Assembly (NCBI GenBank): GCA_946902985.2
Contig: OX336393.1
Span: 52,387,265-52,451,264, forward strand
Reading direction: 5' to 3'
DNA length: 64,000 nucleotides
Origin: Meconema thalassinum
Lineage: Eukaryota; Arthropoda; Insecta; Orthoptera; Tettigoniidae
A model generated the notes under the pieces. It was given only the letters and a program-made list of their open reading frames with translations. It had not been told where the DNA came from and did not search any database. Positions 20,120-30,234 of the stretch are shown one piece after another (position 1 is the first letter of the stretch; each line of letters opens with the position of its first letter). The position numbers and the translations under genes were made by a program.

Positions 20120-21538
20120 ACGAAATGGTGACCTTTGTTGATTTCAAGAAGGCTTACGACTCGCTGGATCGAAGTACCCTGATCCAGGTTTTAAGAGAAT
20201 TTGGTTTAGATAATAAGACAAGAACAATCATTCACCAATCCCTGTTGGATACAGCTTCCAAAGTGAAATTCAGGGGAGAGATTTCTGAATCCTTCGCAAA
20301 ACGGACAGGGGTGAGACAGGGAGATGGGCTCTCGCCTCTGTTATTCAACTGTGTTCTTGAGAAAGTTATTCGAGAATGGCGTAAAGAATTGTGTAAGGAT
20401 GGTGTAGAGAATGGAAAAGGAAGCTTGTAGTTTAACGTGACCGTTAATCGCGAGATCATGAGCCACGGGACCTCCTTTTTACGTGGATTCCGAACCACAG
20501 GACATGGCATTTCACTTCGAAAATCTCACATGCATTGACCGGGAATCGAACCCGGACCGCCTTGGTGAGAGGCGTGTAGAGAATGGGGTCACATTAGGTT
20601 GTAAGAATAAAAACCTGACAATCGACTGTTTAGCTTTCGCTGATGATGTTGCAATTTTCTCTAATTCTCTTGACACGGCCACACAACCAATCAATCAATT
20701 ACAGGTGCAAGCAGCAAAGGCAGGTCTTCAGATTTCGTTTCAGAAAACGCAGTTTATAACGAACATCAAGTCAGAACCCAGAGAACTTAAGGTGAATGGA
20801 GGACAAATAACACAGGTAGAGAAATTCAAATACCTGGGTGAATGGATTGAGCCCAACATTCGTGAAAAGGAAGATTTCGTGGCACGGATTAACAAAATGG
20901 AAATGGCTTACCATTTAACCAAATACATTTACAAACCACGATCAATGTCCTTCAAGGCCAAACTGAGGCACTACGTTACCGTTATTCACCCGGAGGCGTT
21001 ATATGCATTCGAATGCCTGGCGATGAATAAGAAAGGCCTGGCAGAACAACTCGAAGCCAAAGAGAGGAAGATTCTGAGAAAGATCTTGGGCCCGGTCAAG
21101 GAACGAGGAGAGTATAGAAGATGACACAACGATGAACTTTATCTACATGTGGAGAAAATAACGGACACTATTCGCAAAAGAAGACTCTCCTTTTATGGCC
21201 ACTTAACACGAATGAACTCTGGAAGATTGTCCAATCGAATCTGTGACTACTTTTGGGGAAAGAAAACCAAAGGTATCTGGTTTACATAGGTGGAAAAATA
21301 CCTACAAGAACTGGGGATATCACATGAGGACATCTTGGAACGTGACTCTTTGAAGAAGAAACTTGGGGAGATACAGAGTTTTCAGCCAAAACCTAAAACC
21401 GGTAAGAAGTGGACCGAAGAACGGAAGGAAGCTCACCGAAGAATAATGCGCGAATACTGGGCCAATGTGAAAGAAAGAGGGAAAAGACAGTTGAAATAAC
21501 GTGGTCCATAGACGACCGAAACGATTATTAAAAAGAAA
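20120..21538 (+). pseudogene. LINE reverse transcriptase, broken by a SINE
   Basis: The first part has RT motif A (FVDFKKAYDSLDR) and motif B (GVRQGDGLSPLLFN). After a 172-bp interruption (SINE plus one target copy) the second part has motif C (AFADDVAIFS) and the thumb region (KFKYLGEWI). Removing the 172 bp puts both parts in one frame. A stop (TGA at 21121) and frame change follow; the tail from 21290 ends KKWTEERKEAHRRIMREYWA, a C-terminal signature shared with fragments at 22930, 23190 and 28459. Endonuclease and fingers are missing. Clade not assigned. Confidence 0.85.
20415..20573 (-). mobile_element. SINE family 4 inside the LINE RT
   Basis: Flanked by GTGTAGAGAATGG at 20402-20414 and 20574-20586. 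On the minus strand the B box GGGTTCGATTCCC and GTGGTTCGGAATCCACGT match the SINE at 9043. It adds an in-frame stop (TAG near 20428) to the RT. Confidence 0.9.
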
Positions 21539-21977
21539 AACACGAAATACGGCACGATACACAAGGTTAATCACTTCAAGTACTTGGGTAAAATCATCGA
21601 ACCCACAGGTATGGAAAGAGTAGCACAAAAATCACGTTAACTCAAAATGTGGAGAGCATACGGGAAGATTGCAAACATCTACAACAAGAGATGCATTAGC
21701 ACTAATTCGTCACTACACGAATGTCATGAAAACCCGAGACACTCTACACCAGCGAGACATTAAACCTTAACTACAGAGGGGATCTCGAAAACATCAAGAA
21801 GGCGGAGAGAAAAATCATCCTGAAAATCTCGGGTCCTAAACTCACAGCTGAAGGATATCGTCTACAATCACAGAGAGATATTCCAACATCGAGACAGATT
21901 TCCGCGAACTACGACTGAGGTTTTACGACCACATCTTGAGACTGATTGACGACCGATCAACGAAGAGAATTCTGACA

Positions 21978-22868
21978 TCTATACCAATATAATCAAGCTG
22001 AAGTGTTTGTGTGTTTGTTTATGTGTTTAAACGCGCTAATCTCTGTTTTTGTGTTTAAACGCGCTAATCTCTGGAACTACCAGTCGGATTCGAAAAATTA
22101 TTTTTGTATATTAATAGTTTAGGCTATGTAGCATTATGCTACACCTCTCAGGTAACCATAAAGATTGGTTTTTGTTCAGTAAGTCGGAAGAAGAGCCTCC
22201 GTGGCGTAGGCGGCAGCACGCCGGCCTCTCACCGCTGGGTCCGTGGTTCAAATCCCGGTCACTCCATGTGAGATTTGTGCTGGACAAAGCGGAGGCAAAC
22301 AGGTTTTTCTCCGGGTACTCCGGTTTTCCCTGTCACTATTTCATTCCAGCAACACTCTCCACTATCATTTCAATTCATCTGTCATTCATTTAATCATTGC
22401 CTCAGGGGAGTGCGACAGGCATCGGCAGCCGGCACAGTTCATATCCTCACCGCTAGATGGGGGCTCCATTCATTCCATACCCTGACCCGGTCGGTCGACT
22501 GGAAGCAGGCTGTGGATTTTTCAAGTCGGAAGAACAAGCGCTCCCGGATAGCTCCAATAATACCTAAGTCTATTGTTGCCTGGTAATGCGGACTACATCA
22601 CGTCGCCCCTACCAGTGTTCTGGTGCAGAATTGCGAGCTGCTTATAAATTGCAGTCACGGGGAGTAATTCGTGCGAAAAGATTTCTTAGGCCCTTTAAAA
22701 CAGTTATCATCATGACAATGGTGTTGGTGCAGTATACTGAGGTTATCTGCTGCAATAAGTGTTGGTGCTTTCCGATCCTTATCCTTCAACGCTCCAGTTC
22801 TGTAGTAGTACTCATTATCACCCATAAAACAAATAAATCCACCGGGCGAAGCCGGGCACTACTGCTAG
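21978..22868 (+). mobile_element. Non-autonomous Helitron, family 1, with a SINE inside
   Basis: It starts TCTATACCAATATAATCAAG after an A and ends with the hairpin CCGGGCGAAGCCGG, eight bases, CTAG, then T. Insertion between A and T without duplication is the Helitron mode. Without the SINE and its duplicated target, about 549 bp remain, matching the 555-bp minus copy at 414-968. No protein is encoded. Confidence 0.85.
22193..22522 (+). mobile_element. tRNA-derived SINE, family 6
   Basis: Flanked by AAGTCGGAAGAA at 22181-22192 and 22523-22534. The head is GAGCCTCCGTGGCGTAGGCG with B box GTGGTTCAAATCCCGG. The body contains TCCGGGTACTCCGGTTTTCC and CACCGCTAGATGGGGGC and ends CAGGCTGTGGATTTTTC. 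This is a full-length copy. Confidence 0.9.
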
Positions 22869-23102
22869 TACTTAATACAACTTATGTGTCAACAGTCTGG
22901 GTTACACAGGTCCAAATTGATCTCAGAAGTGGCAATATCAAAAAACAGACATCGAAGATAGAATGACATTCAGACAAGAGATACACAGTTGGGAAGTTAC
23001 ACCTGAAGATCGACCAAAGAGAACGGGGGAACGATGGACGGAGGAACGTAGACTTCGTCATAGCGAAACGGCGAAGTCGTTTTGGAAGACAGCTAAAAAA
23101 GC

Positions 23103-23135
<33 letters not shown>

Positions 23136-23189
23136 ATAGACAATGTAAATTCATATAGGCTAAGTTCCACCCAAGTTCCCTACGGGACG

Positions 23190-23296
23190 GAATTTGAAAC
23201 TCAAAGCTGCATGGACACGAGAAAGAACACAGGCACAAAGCGAAAGGATGAGGAAGTTTTGGGAAGAACAGAAGAACAAGAAGACCAATGCTAAAT
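23190..23296 (+). pseudogene. LINE C-terminal fragment
   Basis: One frame reads KLKAAWTRERTQAQSERMRK then FWEEQKNK, ending in a stop at about 23294. This matches the W-T-x-E-R-x to Y/FW tail of the neighbouring LINE pieces. Nothing upstream of the tail remains. Confidence 0.6.
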
Positions 23297-23532
23297 AATG
23301 GTTCTACCTGCTCCCTAGAAAGACAAACGAATTATTCAGTAGAACTTGTTTAATCCGGACTAATTGGGGCTCTAGGTTGTCCGAATTAATGAAAATCTGG
23401 TTTAAGCAAAATAACCTATAGAATGAGCCCAGATGGATACTTAAACACTCTGTTCAGTAAAATGGATGGGTACAATACAGTATTTTCTAGCCTATTTTCA
23501 TTTTATGGAAAAAAAAAATAGGCTTATGAAAT

Positions 23533-24690
23533 CACCTTTTGTCTGTGTGTGTGATTCGTGTGTGTCCCCCCCCCCCTAATAAAATCTAAACGGCTGGAGC
23601 GATTTCAATGAAACTCGGTAAGATCATAGCACCATTCTGGCCGACCCCGACCGTGCCCTTCAAATTTCATTGTGTCTCACCAATCCAACATGGCGGCTGT
23701 GCAAAATATTTCACCAGCATTCAGCATCCCCGAAACTATTACTGATATCACCCTGAAATTTCCTTTGGTGATAAAGGGCACTGATACAAGTTTATCTATG
23801 TAACATTCAAAAACCTATAATGTACAAAACAAACATGGCGGCCATGCGAAGTTGAAACATTTTAATAGACTTTTCTCGTGATTTAACCATCTGAGCGTAG
23901 TGAAATGTGGTACAGTAAATGATTATACATATTGTAATGCACTTACATCTAATTCAATTCAATTTTTTACATAACTTCAAGATGGCGGCTGTGCGAAATT
24001 TTAAAATTAAGTTTTTATTTCTTTTGTCGTAATGATGCGATCGAAGTGAAAGTTTGAATAATGAAGCTACGCAATAATTTTCCTTTAATGGTACATACCT
24101 CGATGGCCTATGCATTTAACAATCCAAAATGGCGATTATCCGAAATAGGTTGACGGTTCTCAATATCGACGTATCTTTTACAGGAATCAAACTGAAATTT
24201 TTAATGTTCATAGAGGCTATGAATATAAGTTCACTATATGACGTTCAGTAACCGGTGATCACAAATCGAACATGGCGGCGACGCGAACTATAAATATTTA
24301 AATGGACGTTTCTCGCTATTTATCCAACCGAGTGCAGTGAAACTTTGCACGTTAAATGCTTATACAAATGTTAATCCACTGGCGTCTAATTTATTTCAAT
24401 TGTTTACATAACCACAATATGGCAGCTGTGCGAAATTTTAAAATCTCGTTTTTACTTCTTGTGTCCTAGTCATGCGATTGAAGACTGAATACCACACGTA
24501 CACAATAATCTTCATGTAATATTACATAAATAAAAATCCAACCTGGCGATCATCTGAAATATTTAGACGGTTCTCAATATCTACGAATCTATCACAACAA
24601 TCAAACTGAAATTTTGTATGTTAATAGAGGCAATTAACATGAGTAGGATATATGAAAATAGACTGTATAGTTCTTCACGGAATTACTTGT
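23533..24690 (-). repeat. GCCGCCATNTTG array element, copy 2
   Basis: On the minus strand this is the same element as 13093 and 30235. Motifs (read as ATGGC on the plus strand) lie with their C at 23694, 23839, 23986, 24133, 24276, 24423 and 24547, giving spacings of 145, 147, 147, 143, 147 and 124 bp. It starts (minus) at ACAAGTAATTCCGTGAAGAA near 24690 and ends in (CA)n-like sequence near 23540. Confidence 0.8.
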
Positions 24691-24837
24691 TAATATAAGA
24701 AATACATAGGTTATTTAGTATACAAGATTGACCGCAATTCAATATTAGGCCCTACAAAATGCAGAATAACTAGTGCAGTGCAGAATTAGAACATGACAAT
24801 CAAGGCGCAACTTCATTGACCACACTTGAAGAAACTG

Positions 24838-25575
24838 CTGGCTTTCACGGCCAGTGAATTAAAACTCAGCAATTTTTCTAGGTATAGGCAGTGTCTTCTG
24901 TGGGGTTTCACCTAGGAACATCAAGCTGGCTCATCAGCGGCCGTAGCTTGCCACGGTGGGTGAGTGGGTATCGCGTCGGTCTACTAACCCCAATATTGCA
25001 GGTTCGCTCCTGGCCGTGGTAAGTGATCTCTGAAAGGCAGCAAAAATACGATACGCATGTCATACGATGTTGGCACGTCAAAGAACCCATTCGAATTCAG
25101 TACACCGAGTTCATAATGGCAAAATTAATCTCGGGAGTTTCCGCCAAAACAAAGTTCCTCATTTCTCTACTAGAAAGCGCTTTAGTGTTCAAGGAGGTTA
25201 GATATCTAACATCTAACCTCCTTGGCTTTCATAGTCAAGGAACAACGTAATTCGACATGCTAGCTACCCTCTCGATGTCAAATAACAAAGCTTGCACCCG
25301 GCATCCGAGGCCATACGATATTATTATATTATCAGCGGCCGTGAAAGCCAATATACCATCGTTTTGGAAGCCTCCATAGGGAGGTTATGGCTGCTTGAGC
25401 TTTTAGTTCTCGGAGTGAAGAGGCGTAGGAGCGCTTCATAAAGTAGGAGGTAGCGCGCAGTTCGCTACTCCTGTGGGGGTCCGGGCTGGGACATTAAGAG
25501 CCCGCTGATGAGCCTAGGAGAAGCCCCACACAATACATGGCATATACCTAGAAAAATTGTTGAGTGCTGATCTTT
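24838..25575. repeat. Inverted copies of a dispersed repeat
   Basis: The stretch 24867-24935 (CAGCAATTTTTCTAGGTATA and following) is repeated inverted at 25500-25570, with roughly 75-bp arms. A SINE (24945-25330) sits in the spacer. The parent element is unknown. Confidence 0.6.
24945..25330 (+). mobile_element. tRNA-derived SINE, family 2
   Basis: Flanked by ATCAGCGGCCGT at 24933-24944 and 25331-25342. It starts AGCTTGCCACGGTGGGTGAG, with B-box-like CAGGTTCGCTCC, and ends GAGGCCATACGATATTATTA. A local inverted repeat AGGTTAGATATCTAACATCT is present near 25197, absent from the copy at 1772. Confidence 0.9.
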
Positions 25576-25597
25576 TGTTGTCTTCCAATGACATGAA

Positions 25598-26409
25598 TCT
25601 CTACTTAGTATAAAACAAAGTCCCCGATTCTTGGAGAACCACTGGATGGATTCGGATGCGGTTTTCACCATTCTGTAAAGGATAGCTCGAGGATGATTTC
25701 TGTAGAAAGTAATTTATTTACGATCAAAGGAAGCCAAGCAGTAACGATTTAATGGAAAAGTCGGGGAAAAAACATGGCGCTCGAGCGCTTTGTAAGCTTA
25801 CGCTGGGCAAACCGTTAAAAATATCTAAATACTATGAGTGTAAGAATTGTACAGCACGAAAAGTTCTACAAAAAAGTCCGCGAGAGCATATGTCTATCTT
25901 CAATACATCGCCCACTATAAGTGTTTTTACGTTTTAATTTTTTCCAACCGTGTCCATTCAACTACTGAGGCGAGAGCTGTTTACGAGCTAGCTACGGGCG
26001 ATTCTATCATCCCTGTTACAGCCTAGCTAGCTGGCGAACCTATTTCCCCAGATACAGCCAGCAGCAAACCGTTGAATCGTGTTGAGTTAAGACTTCTGAG
26101 CAGGGTGGTTGTGTTTGGAGTTTCCCTGGAAGTGCAACTCGGGTTTTCTTCATTTCGCCTGTCAAGTTAAGATTGGACGGAAGGGGGATTTGTGTTTCAT
26201 GCACCTCGCCATTCTTAAATTACGTCTGACAAGAATTCGTTGCACATGCATCTCCATGATAATATAATTAATAGTCCAGTCAGTGTTTTAACCCATCATG
26301 CCGAGGCGTAAAACGGATATTGGTCGTTGTTCATTGACATTGGAAAAAAGGCACTTATCACGTAATGCACTCATAACTGTTCCCGGGTGAAGCCGGGTCG
26401 TGTTGCTAG
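25598..26409 (+). mobile_element. Non-autonomous Helitron, family 2
   Basis: Starts TCTCTACTTAGTATAAAACA after an A. Ends with the hairpin CCCGGGTGAAGCCGGG, eight bases, CTAG, then T. The left three quarters match 38098-38752 and the right quarter matches 47187-47392, so this is the only complete copy. Its 812 bp encode no recognisable protein. Confidence 0.8.
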
Positions 26410-26494
26410 TTTCTTTGATAATTAACTCACGCAGATGCGGATGTGTTTTCATCGTTGTTATTTTAACGAATATAATGACAATGTTTAGATGGTC

Positions 26495-26643
26495 TTAAAT
26501 TTCATTAATTTGACTTAGGATTAACCTAATATCACCTGCTCCATCCTGGTCATATCCATCTATTTCTGGGCTTTCTGCAGCGATCATACTTTCAACAATC
26601 TCCTCCTCTGTTAAAATGTGATAACCTGGATCATCTTTGTCAA
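26495..26643 (-). pseudogene. Tigger/pogo transposase C terminus
   Basis: Read from 26643, the frame gives DKDDPGYHILTEEEIVESMI and ends LILSQINEI before a TAA at 26495-26497. The acidic GYxxLTEEEIVxxV-like stretch is characteristic of pogo/Tigger transposase C termini. The DNA-binding and DDE regions are gone; only about 80 bp separate it from the right inverted repeat. Confidence 0.6.
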
Positions 26644-26724
26644 TTAATTACATAGTATTACACGTCTGTCCGGATTAAGCGAAGTCCGTACTAATGGGGG
26701 CCGGATTAATGAGGTCTTACTGTA

Positions 26725-27154
26725 TAATAATAATAATAATAATAATAACAGAGCACGACGGTGGTTTGTTTTTTTCCTCACTGAATATTTTCTCAAGTCC
26801 TCTGTCCTCGAAGATAGAAGGTATTTATTTTCATTTTGTCCCTCGTCTCCATGTATCATCATTTACCCGTCATCAAGGCTCGATAATAATAGAGTTAGAC
26901 CCCCTAAATCAACAAGCTGACTTGGGATGGAAGCGGTGAGGAACCGGTCCTGATAGCCTCACCCATCCCATTAACAGTCGACCGAGAAGACATCATTTGT
27001 ACTTGACAGGCCCAAGAGATATTCCTCTCTGTCACTACCGTTCCCCTCAACCCAGAGTATTTTATCGCTTTCATTTTAGTAGGCAAAGGTCCTGGGTTTG
27101 ATTCCCGATCGAACCAAGAAATGTAAATCTAGTCTGAGGGCTGGAACGGGGTAC
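26725..27154. other. Simple repeat and a SINE-like fragment
   Basis: An (AAT)n run lies at 26725-26748. A B-box-like GGGTTTGATTCCCG near 27092, followed by GCTGGAACGGGGTACTCAGC, suggests a SINE fragment at about 27082-27200. Its head and boundaries are not clear. Confidence 0.4.
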
Positions 27155-27570
27155 TCAGCCTCGTGAGACAAAACTGACAAGCGGTGTGTTAGATTCCCAC
27201 CTTGCCCGTCCTCGCAGTGATGCATATGAATCAAGTCTCCTCCTATATTCTGTCCCTGCGAAATGGCGACAACCTGAAACGATATGCTGAACCGCCTCAG
27301 ATGTTGGGCAACCGTATTTGCAATTGTCATTTTTTGATGTGTAACATCCTTCCACTCGGTTGCTGGATTCTTTTGTGGGAGTGATTTTGAAAAATGGGAT
27401 GGAAGTGGATCGGAACGATCGAGGTGGCACCAGCTGGCAGTGGTAAGAGAAACAATGAGCGCGCGGTGTCGGAAATTGATACCATGACGTACTCTCGGCC
27501 ATGTGGAATGTATATGACATACTGAACGGTAAACGCGCATGCGAACTCTGGTGTCAAGTGATTGAAACAA
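27155..27570 (-). pseudogene. LINE C-terminal zinc-knuckle-like fragment
   Basis: On the minus strand one frame contains CKYGCPTSEAVQHIVSGCRH followed by GTEYRRR. The C-x3-C ... H-x4-C arrangement with QHIVSGC is common in C-terminal tails of insect non-LTR polyproteins. Frames are broken and nothing like RT motifs remains nearby. It could instead come from another retroelement class. Confidence 0.45.
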
Positions 27571-28458
27571 ATGACATGGTACGTGTTCGAAGTCTTCGTA
27601 TCAGTATTTAAATGGTAAAATGCCTTAATATCAAACATTGTAAGTAGTCGGCATTGCCGGAATTATGTTCCTGAACAATGGCTATTCAAATATTAATCCA
27701 CATAATGGTAATGCAGTCATCAATATAATATAATCGTTGTGGTTATACGAGAATTGAGCAAGCCTTCATGAACTATTGCTGAATACATTCTCTTTACTCA
27801 CAAGAAGGCCTATTCATAAGGCATTTTAAACTCAATTTCACGCAGGAACATTATCGACACATGCAAAATATAAATGAAACTTAATTCCGTAATGCAGTAT
27901 TATTGGAACGTGGAAATAAGTCACCATCTTGTGCACAATATTTGCGTAGTCGAAATAGCCGTGGGGTTAGCGCCTATGACTGTGAATCTAGAGATCTCGG
28001 GTTCGAATCCCGGACGGGGTAGATATTTTTGCTACCAGATTAACATTTTAAACGATATTTATCATATCAATATGACTCATTTTAACAGAATCCATATGTA
28101 ATTACGTGTTGGTCTGTGAATGAAGAGGACCTGTTTATAAGGAATTTAAGGTTATGAGCGGTGTCGCGTCTATTAATCTAGTTGATCCATATCGTATTCT
28201 TTATTTAGGCTAGTGCTGGTGGAAGCTACAAATCATCTAATAAAATGAGTTCCGTATTATAAACTACAATATCTGTAAAACACTCCCTTTTACAATAGAT
28301 TAATATTTGTGCCAATAATAGTATAAAATACCGGTGTTTAACAATTTCGCGTGAGGTTTCTTTCTATGTCAGATGTTACACAGCATATGCGACTACTGTA
28401 AGGCTCGTAGAAAAGGTTTTTTAAAATCGTTATGCCCAACTACGGAGCGCGCTTGAAC
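27571..28458. other. Unassigned, with one tRNA-like stretch
   Basis: A tRNA-like segment at about 27955-28022 has GTGGGGTTAGCGCCTATGAC and B box GGGTTCGAATCCCGG. It has no folded tRNA continuation and is probably a SINE head. Nothing else is recognised. Confidence 0.45.
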
Positions 28459-28960
28459 TTATTTTGCACATTGTTCCTTCTTTTTTTTCCAATATCTCTT
28501 CATTCGTTCACTGTGTTCCTTTCTGCGTGCTTCAGTCCAGCCTGTATTTTTCCTTCTAGGTTTCTCTGCAAATTTATGTTTGTTTACTAGGCTTCTAAAT
28601 TTTACTCTATCTGGAATGGTTTTCTCAGCAATATCCATTTCTTGTAGATCTTCATGTATTTCTGTTGACCAATTGTTGCGGATTTTCAGGTTTAGCGCTA
28701 GATTTATAATTTTCTTCGTCAACCTGTCGTTATCCATTCTGTGAAGGTGTCCGTAGAATTTTAATCGTTGTTTTCTGATAGTATCTGAGATTTTTTCTGC
28801 GGTTTGAAAAATCTCATATGGTTTCTTTTTCATCCAAATTCCATTTTTAACTTTGGTCCTAGGATTTTTCTGAGAATTTTCCTCTTTTGTTTCTCGATGC
28901 TTTTTATTTATGACCTGCCCCCAATTATCAATGTTTCAGATGCATACAGTGCAATGATGA

Positions 28961-28962
<2 letters not shown>
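28459..28962 (-). pseudogene. 5'-truncated LINE, C-terminal region
   Basis: The longest frame (28459-28833) reads TIRKQRLKFYGHLHRMDNDR, then a lysine-rich tail TGWTEARRKEHSERMKRYWK. The preceding frame (KQKRKILRKILGPK near 28890) shows that the homology extends to about 28962, where it meets (ATT)n. It belongs with the LINE pieces at 20120 and 21540. The stop is at 28459-28461. Confidence 0.75.

Positions 28963-28965
<3 letters not shown>

Positions 28966-29001
<36 letters not shown>
28966..29001. repeat. (ATT)n microsatellite
   Basis: About twelve ATT triplets at the truncated 5' edge of the minus-strand LINE fragment. Confidence 0.9.
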
Positions 29002-29003
<2 letters not shown>

Positions 29004-29168
29004 TGTTGGTTGATGTGATATAAGCTATGTGTTTCTTTTGTACCACGTATGGAAAACTAACTTAGTTTCCCTTTTTGCTCCACAGGTGAGTGGTGATGGT
29101 GTGACTGCTGACACGTTGTGTTTTGGACATCGCGCATGTGAGTGAGAGTCTTATGATATTATAGCCTA

Positions 29169-29541
29169 CAGGGTGAACAAAGAATTCCACACTTGGAGGT
29201 CGGCATGCGATTCCCCATCCAATTACAAGACAAAAGTTTCAATAGCAAAATCGGATCCGGTGCTATTTGAAAACACAAGTATGGATACGAGAAGCTGGCA
29301 ACACTGTCACATCCTGCAGTGCATCGGAATGTAAGAGAAAGCTCCGACAGAGCACCGAGTTCCTGCGACCTGCTTTTGGCCACGCTGCATGCAGTTACAG
29401 CGTTGCCAGAGCCTCGTTCCTTAACAAGCATTTCTGTTAAACCTATTGGCGGGACTAGGTTTTGCAACATAAACTTTTGTCGTGAATTTCGATGAAGAAC
29501 CGCATGCCGACCTCCAAGTGCAGCATTTTTTGTTCACCCTG
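29169..29541. mobile_element. TA-flanked MITE, Tc1/mariner superfamily type
   Basis: Ends are inverted over about 41 bp: CAGGGTGAACAAAGAATTCC on the left and CAGGGTGAACAAAAAATGCT as the reverse complement of the right, both continuing into CTTGGAGGTCGGCATGCG. TA flanks both sides (29167-29168, 29542-29543). The 373-bp length and lack of transposase mark it as a MITE. The open frame across it is a by-product. Confidence 0.85.
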
Positions 29542-29543
29542 TA

Positions 29544-30234
29544 TAGTTTACTCCGCGGATTTCTCCCGATGCGCTACAGGGCTCGTGGTTTGGAGCGAGT
29601 CGAGCAATTTAGAAATAGTCCTCTGAAGGAGCTGCTGGCCAACACAGCACGGAGCACACAGCTGCTGGTTTATCCACGATTGTGACCCGGCCAAGTTCTC
29701 TGCGCGACTGACAATTTACGTATCGACGCTCATATTCCAGAGTTTGAGGCTCATAGAGTATGCGTTATCCAGGGCTTACGGGAAAGAAACGGTGGTGTGA
29801 ACTGTGACTTAGATCACAGCTGGCCACTGCCTGAGTCCAGGGCATCTCATGCCTCAGCCATCATGGCCCGGTGGTAACGTAGTCTCTCCTCTCCAGTACT
29901 CGTCTTTCGGAAGCGGCGTCGCTGTGGACAGTATGTTTTTTTTATAATCTGGAAACATTAACCTTGATTACGACAAGAAATAATTTTGTCCGACTCGTTA
30001 GCAACTAAACGTAACAGAGGCAAATATTTACTGATCCAGAAGAATACAATTTTATACCTAGATTATCTTTGCTGGTGTCACTCTGTTATCACCTGCAAAC
30101 GTCGGCTGCTTCAATCCCTCCACAACCGCCCCCCCCCCCCCCCCCCCCCGCCTGCTCCTCCGCCTCCCGCCCTCGCCCCGCTAGTGATGACACTGCCTAA
30201 AGAACGTAAATGTTTAGCCTATTTTCATTTATGA
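29544..30234. other. Unassigned; long C tract
   Basis: No gene is recognised. A C-rich tract (about 30128-30178) could form i-motif/G-quadruplex structures. TGTTTAGCCTATTTTCATTT at 30211 resembles the tail of the array element that follows. Confidence 0.4.

Larger units (their letters stand above)
21540..23135 (+). pseudogene. Second LINE C-terminal fragment, split by a Helitron
   Basis: Decayed frames give VNHFKYLGKIIEP near 21570, then RFYDHILRLIDDRSTKRIL up to 21975, the same region as in the LINE at 20120. After the Helitron (21978-22868) the coding similarity resumes and ends ERWTEERRLRHSETAKSFWK near 23090, followed by an (AAAT)n tail to about 23135. Many stops; not functional. Confidence 0.7.
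23337..26722 (-). mobile_element. pogo/Tigger-like DNA transposon, deleted and filled
   Basis: The left end reads CAGTAGAACTTGTTTAATCC and the reverse-complemented right end reads CAGTAAGACCTCATTAATCC; both continue into CGG. That is the pogo/Tigger type. TA follows the right end (26723-26724); the left flank is TT. Next to the right end, minus strand, is a short transposase C terminus (26495-26643). The rest has been replaced or filled by the 146-bp array copy, an inverted repeat, a SINE and a Helitron. Confidence 0.65.

Noticed and set aside
25500..25530. Hammerhead-ribozyme-like CTGATGAG...GAAG, with CTGATGAG...GTGAAAC in the inverted copy near 24935
   Set aside because: Core boxes are partly present but stem II is very short, the plus-strand copy lacks a proper GAAA, and I could not find the pairing for stems I and III.
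27955..28022. Possible true tRNA gene
   Set aside because: It has A- and B-box-like sequence, but I could not fold a full cloverleaf with a clear anticodon arm; more likely a SINE head.
30128..30178. Poly-C tracts here and at about 104, 12206, 34209, 35750 and 54645 as functional G4/i-motif elements
   Set aside because: They are common low-complexity runs at repeat edges; nothing here supports a function.
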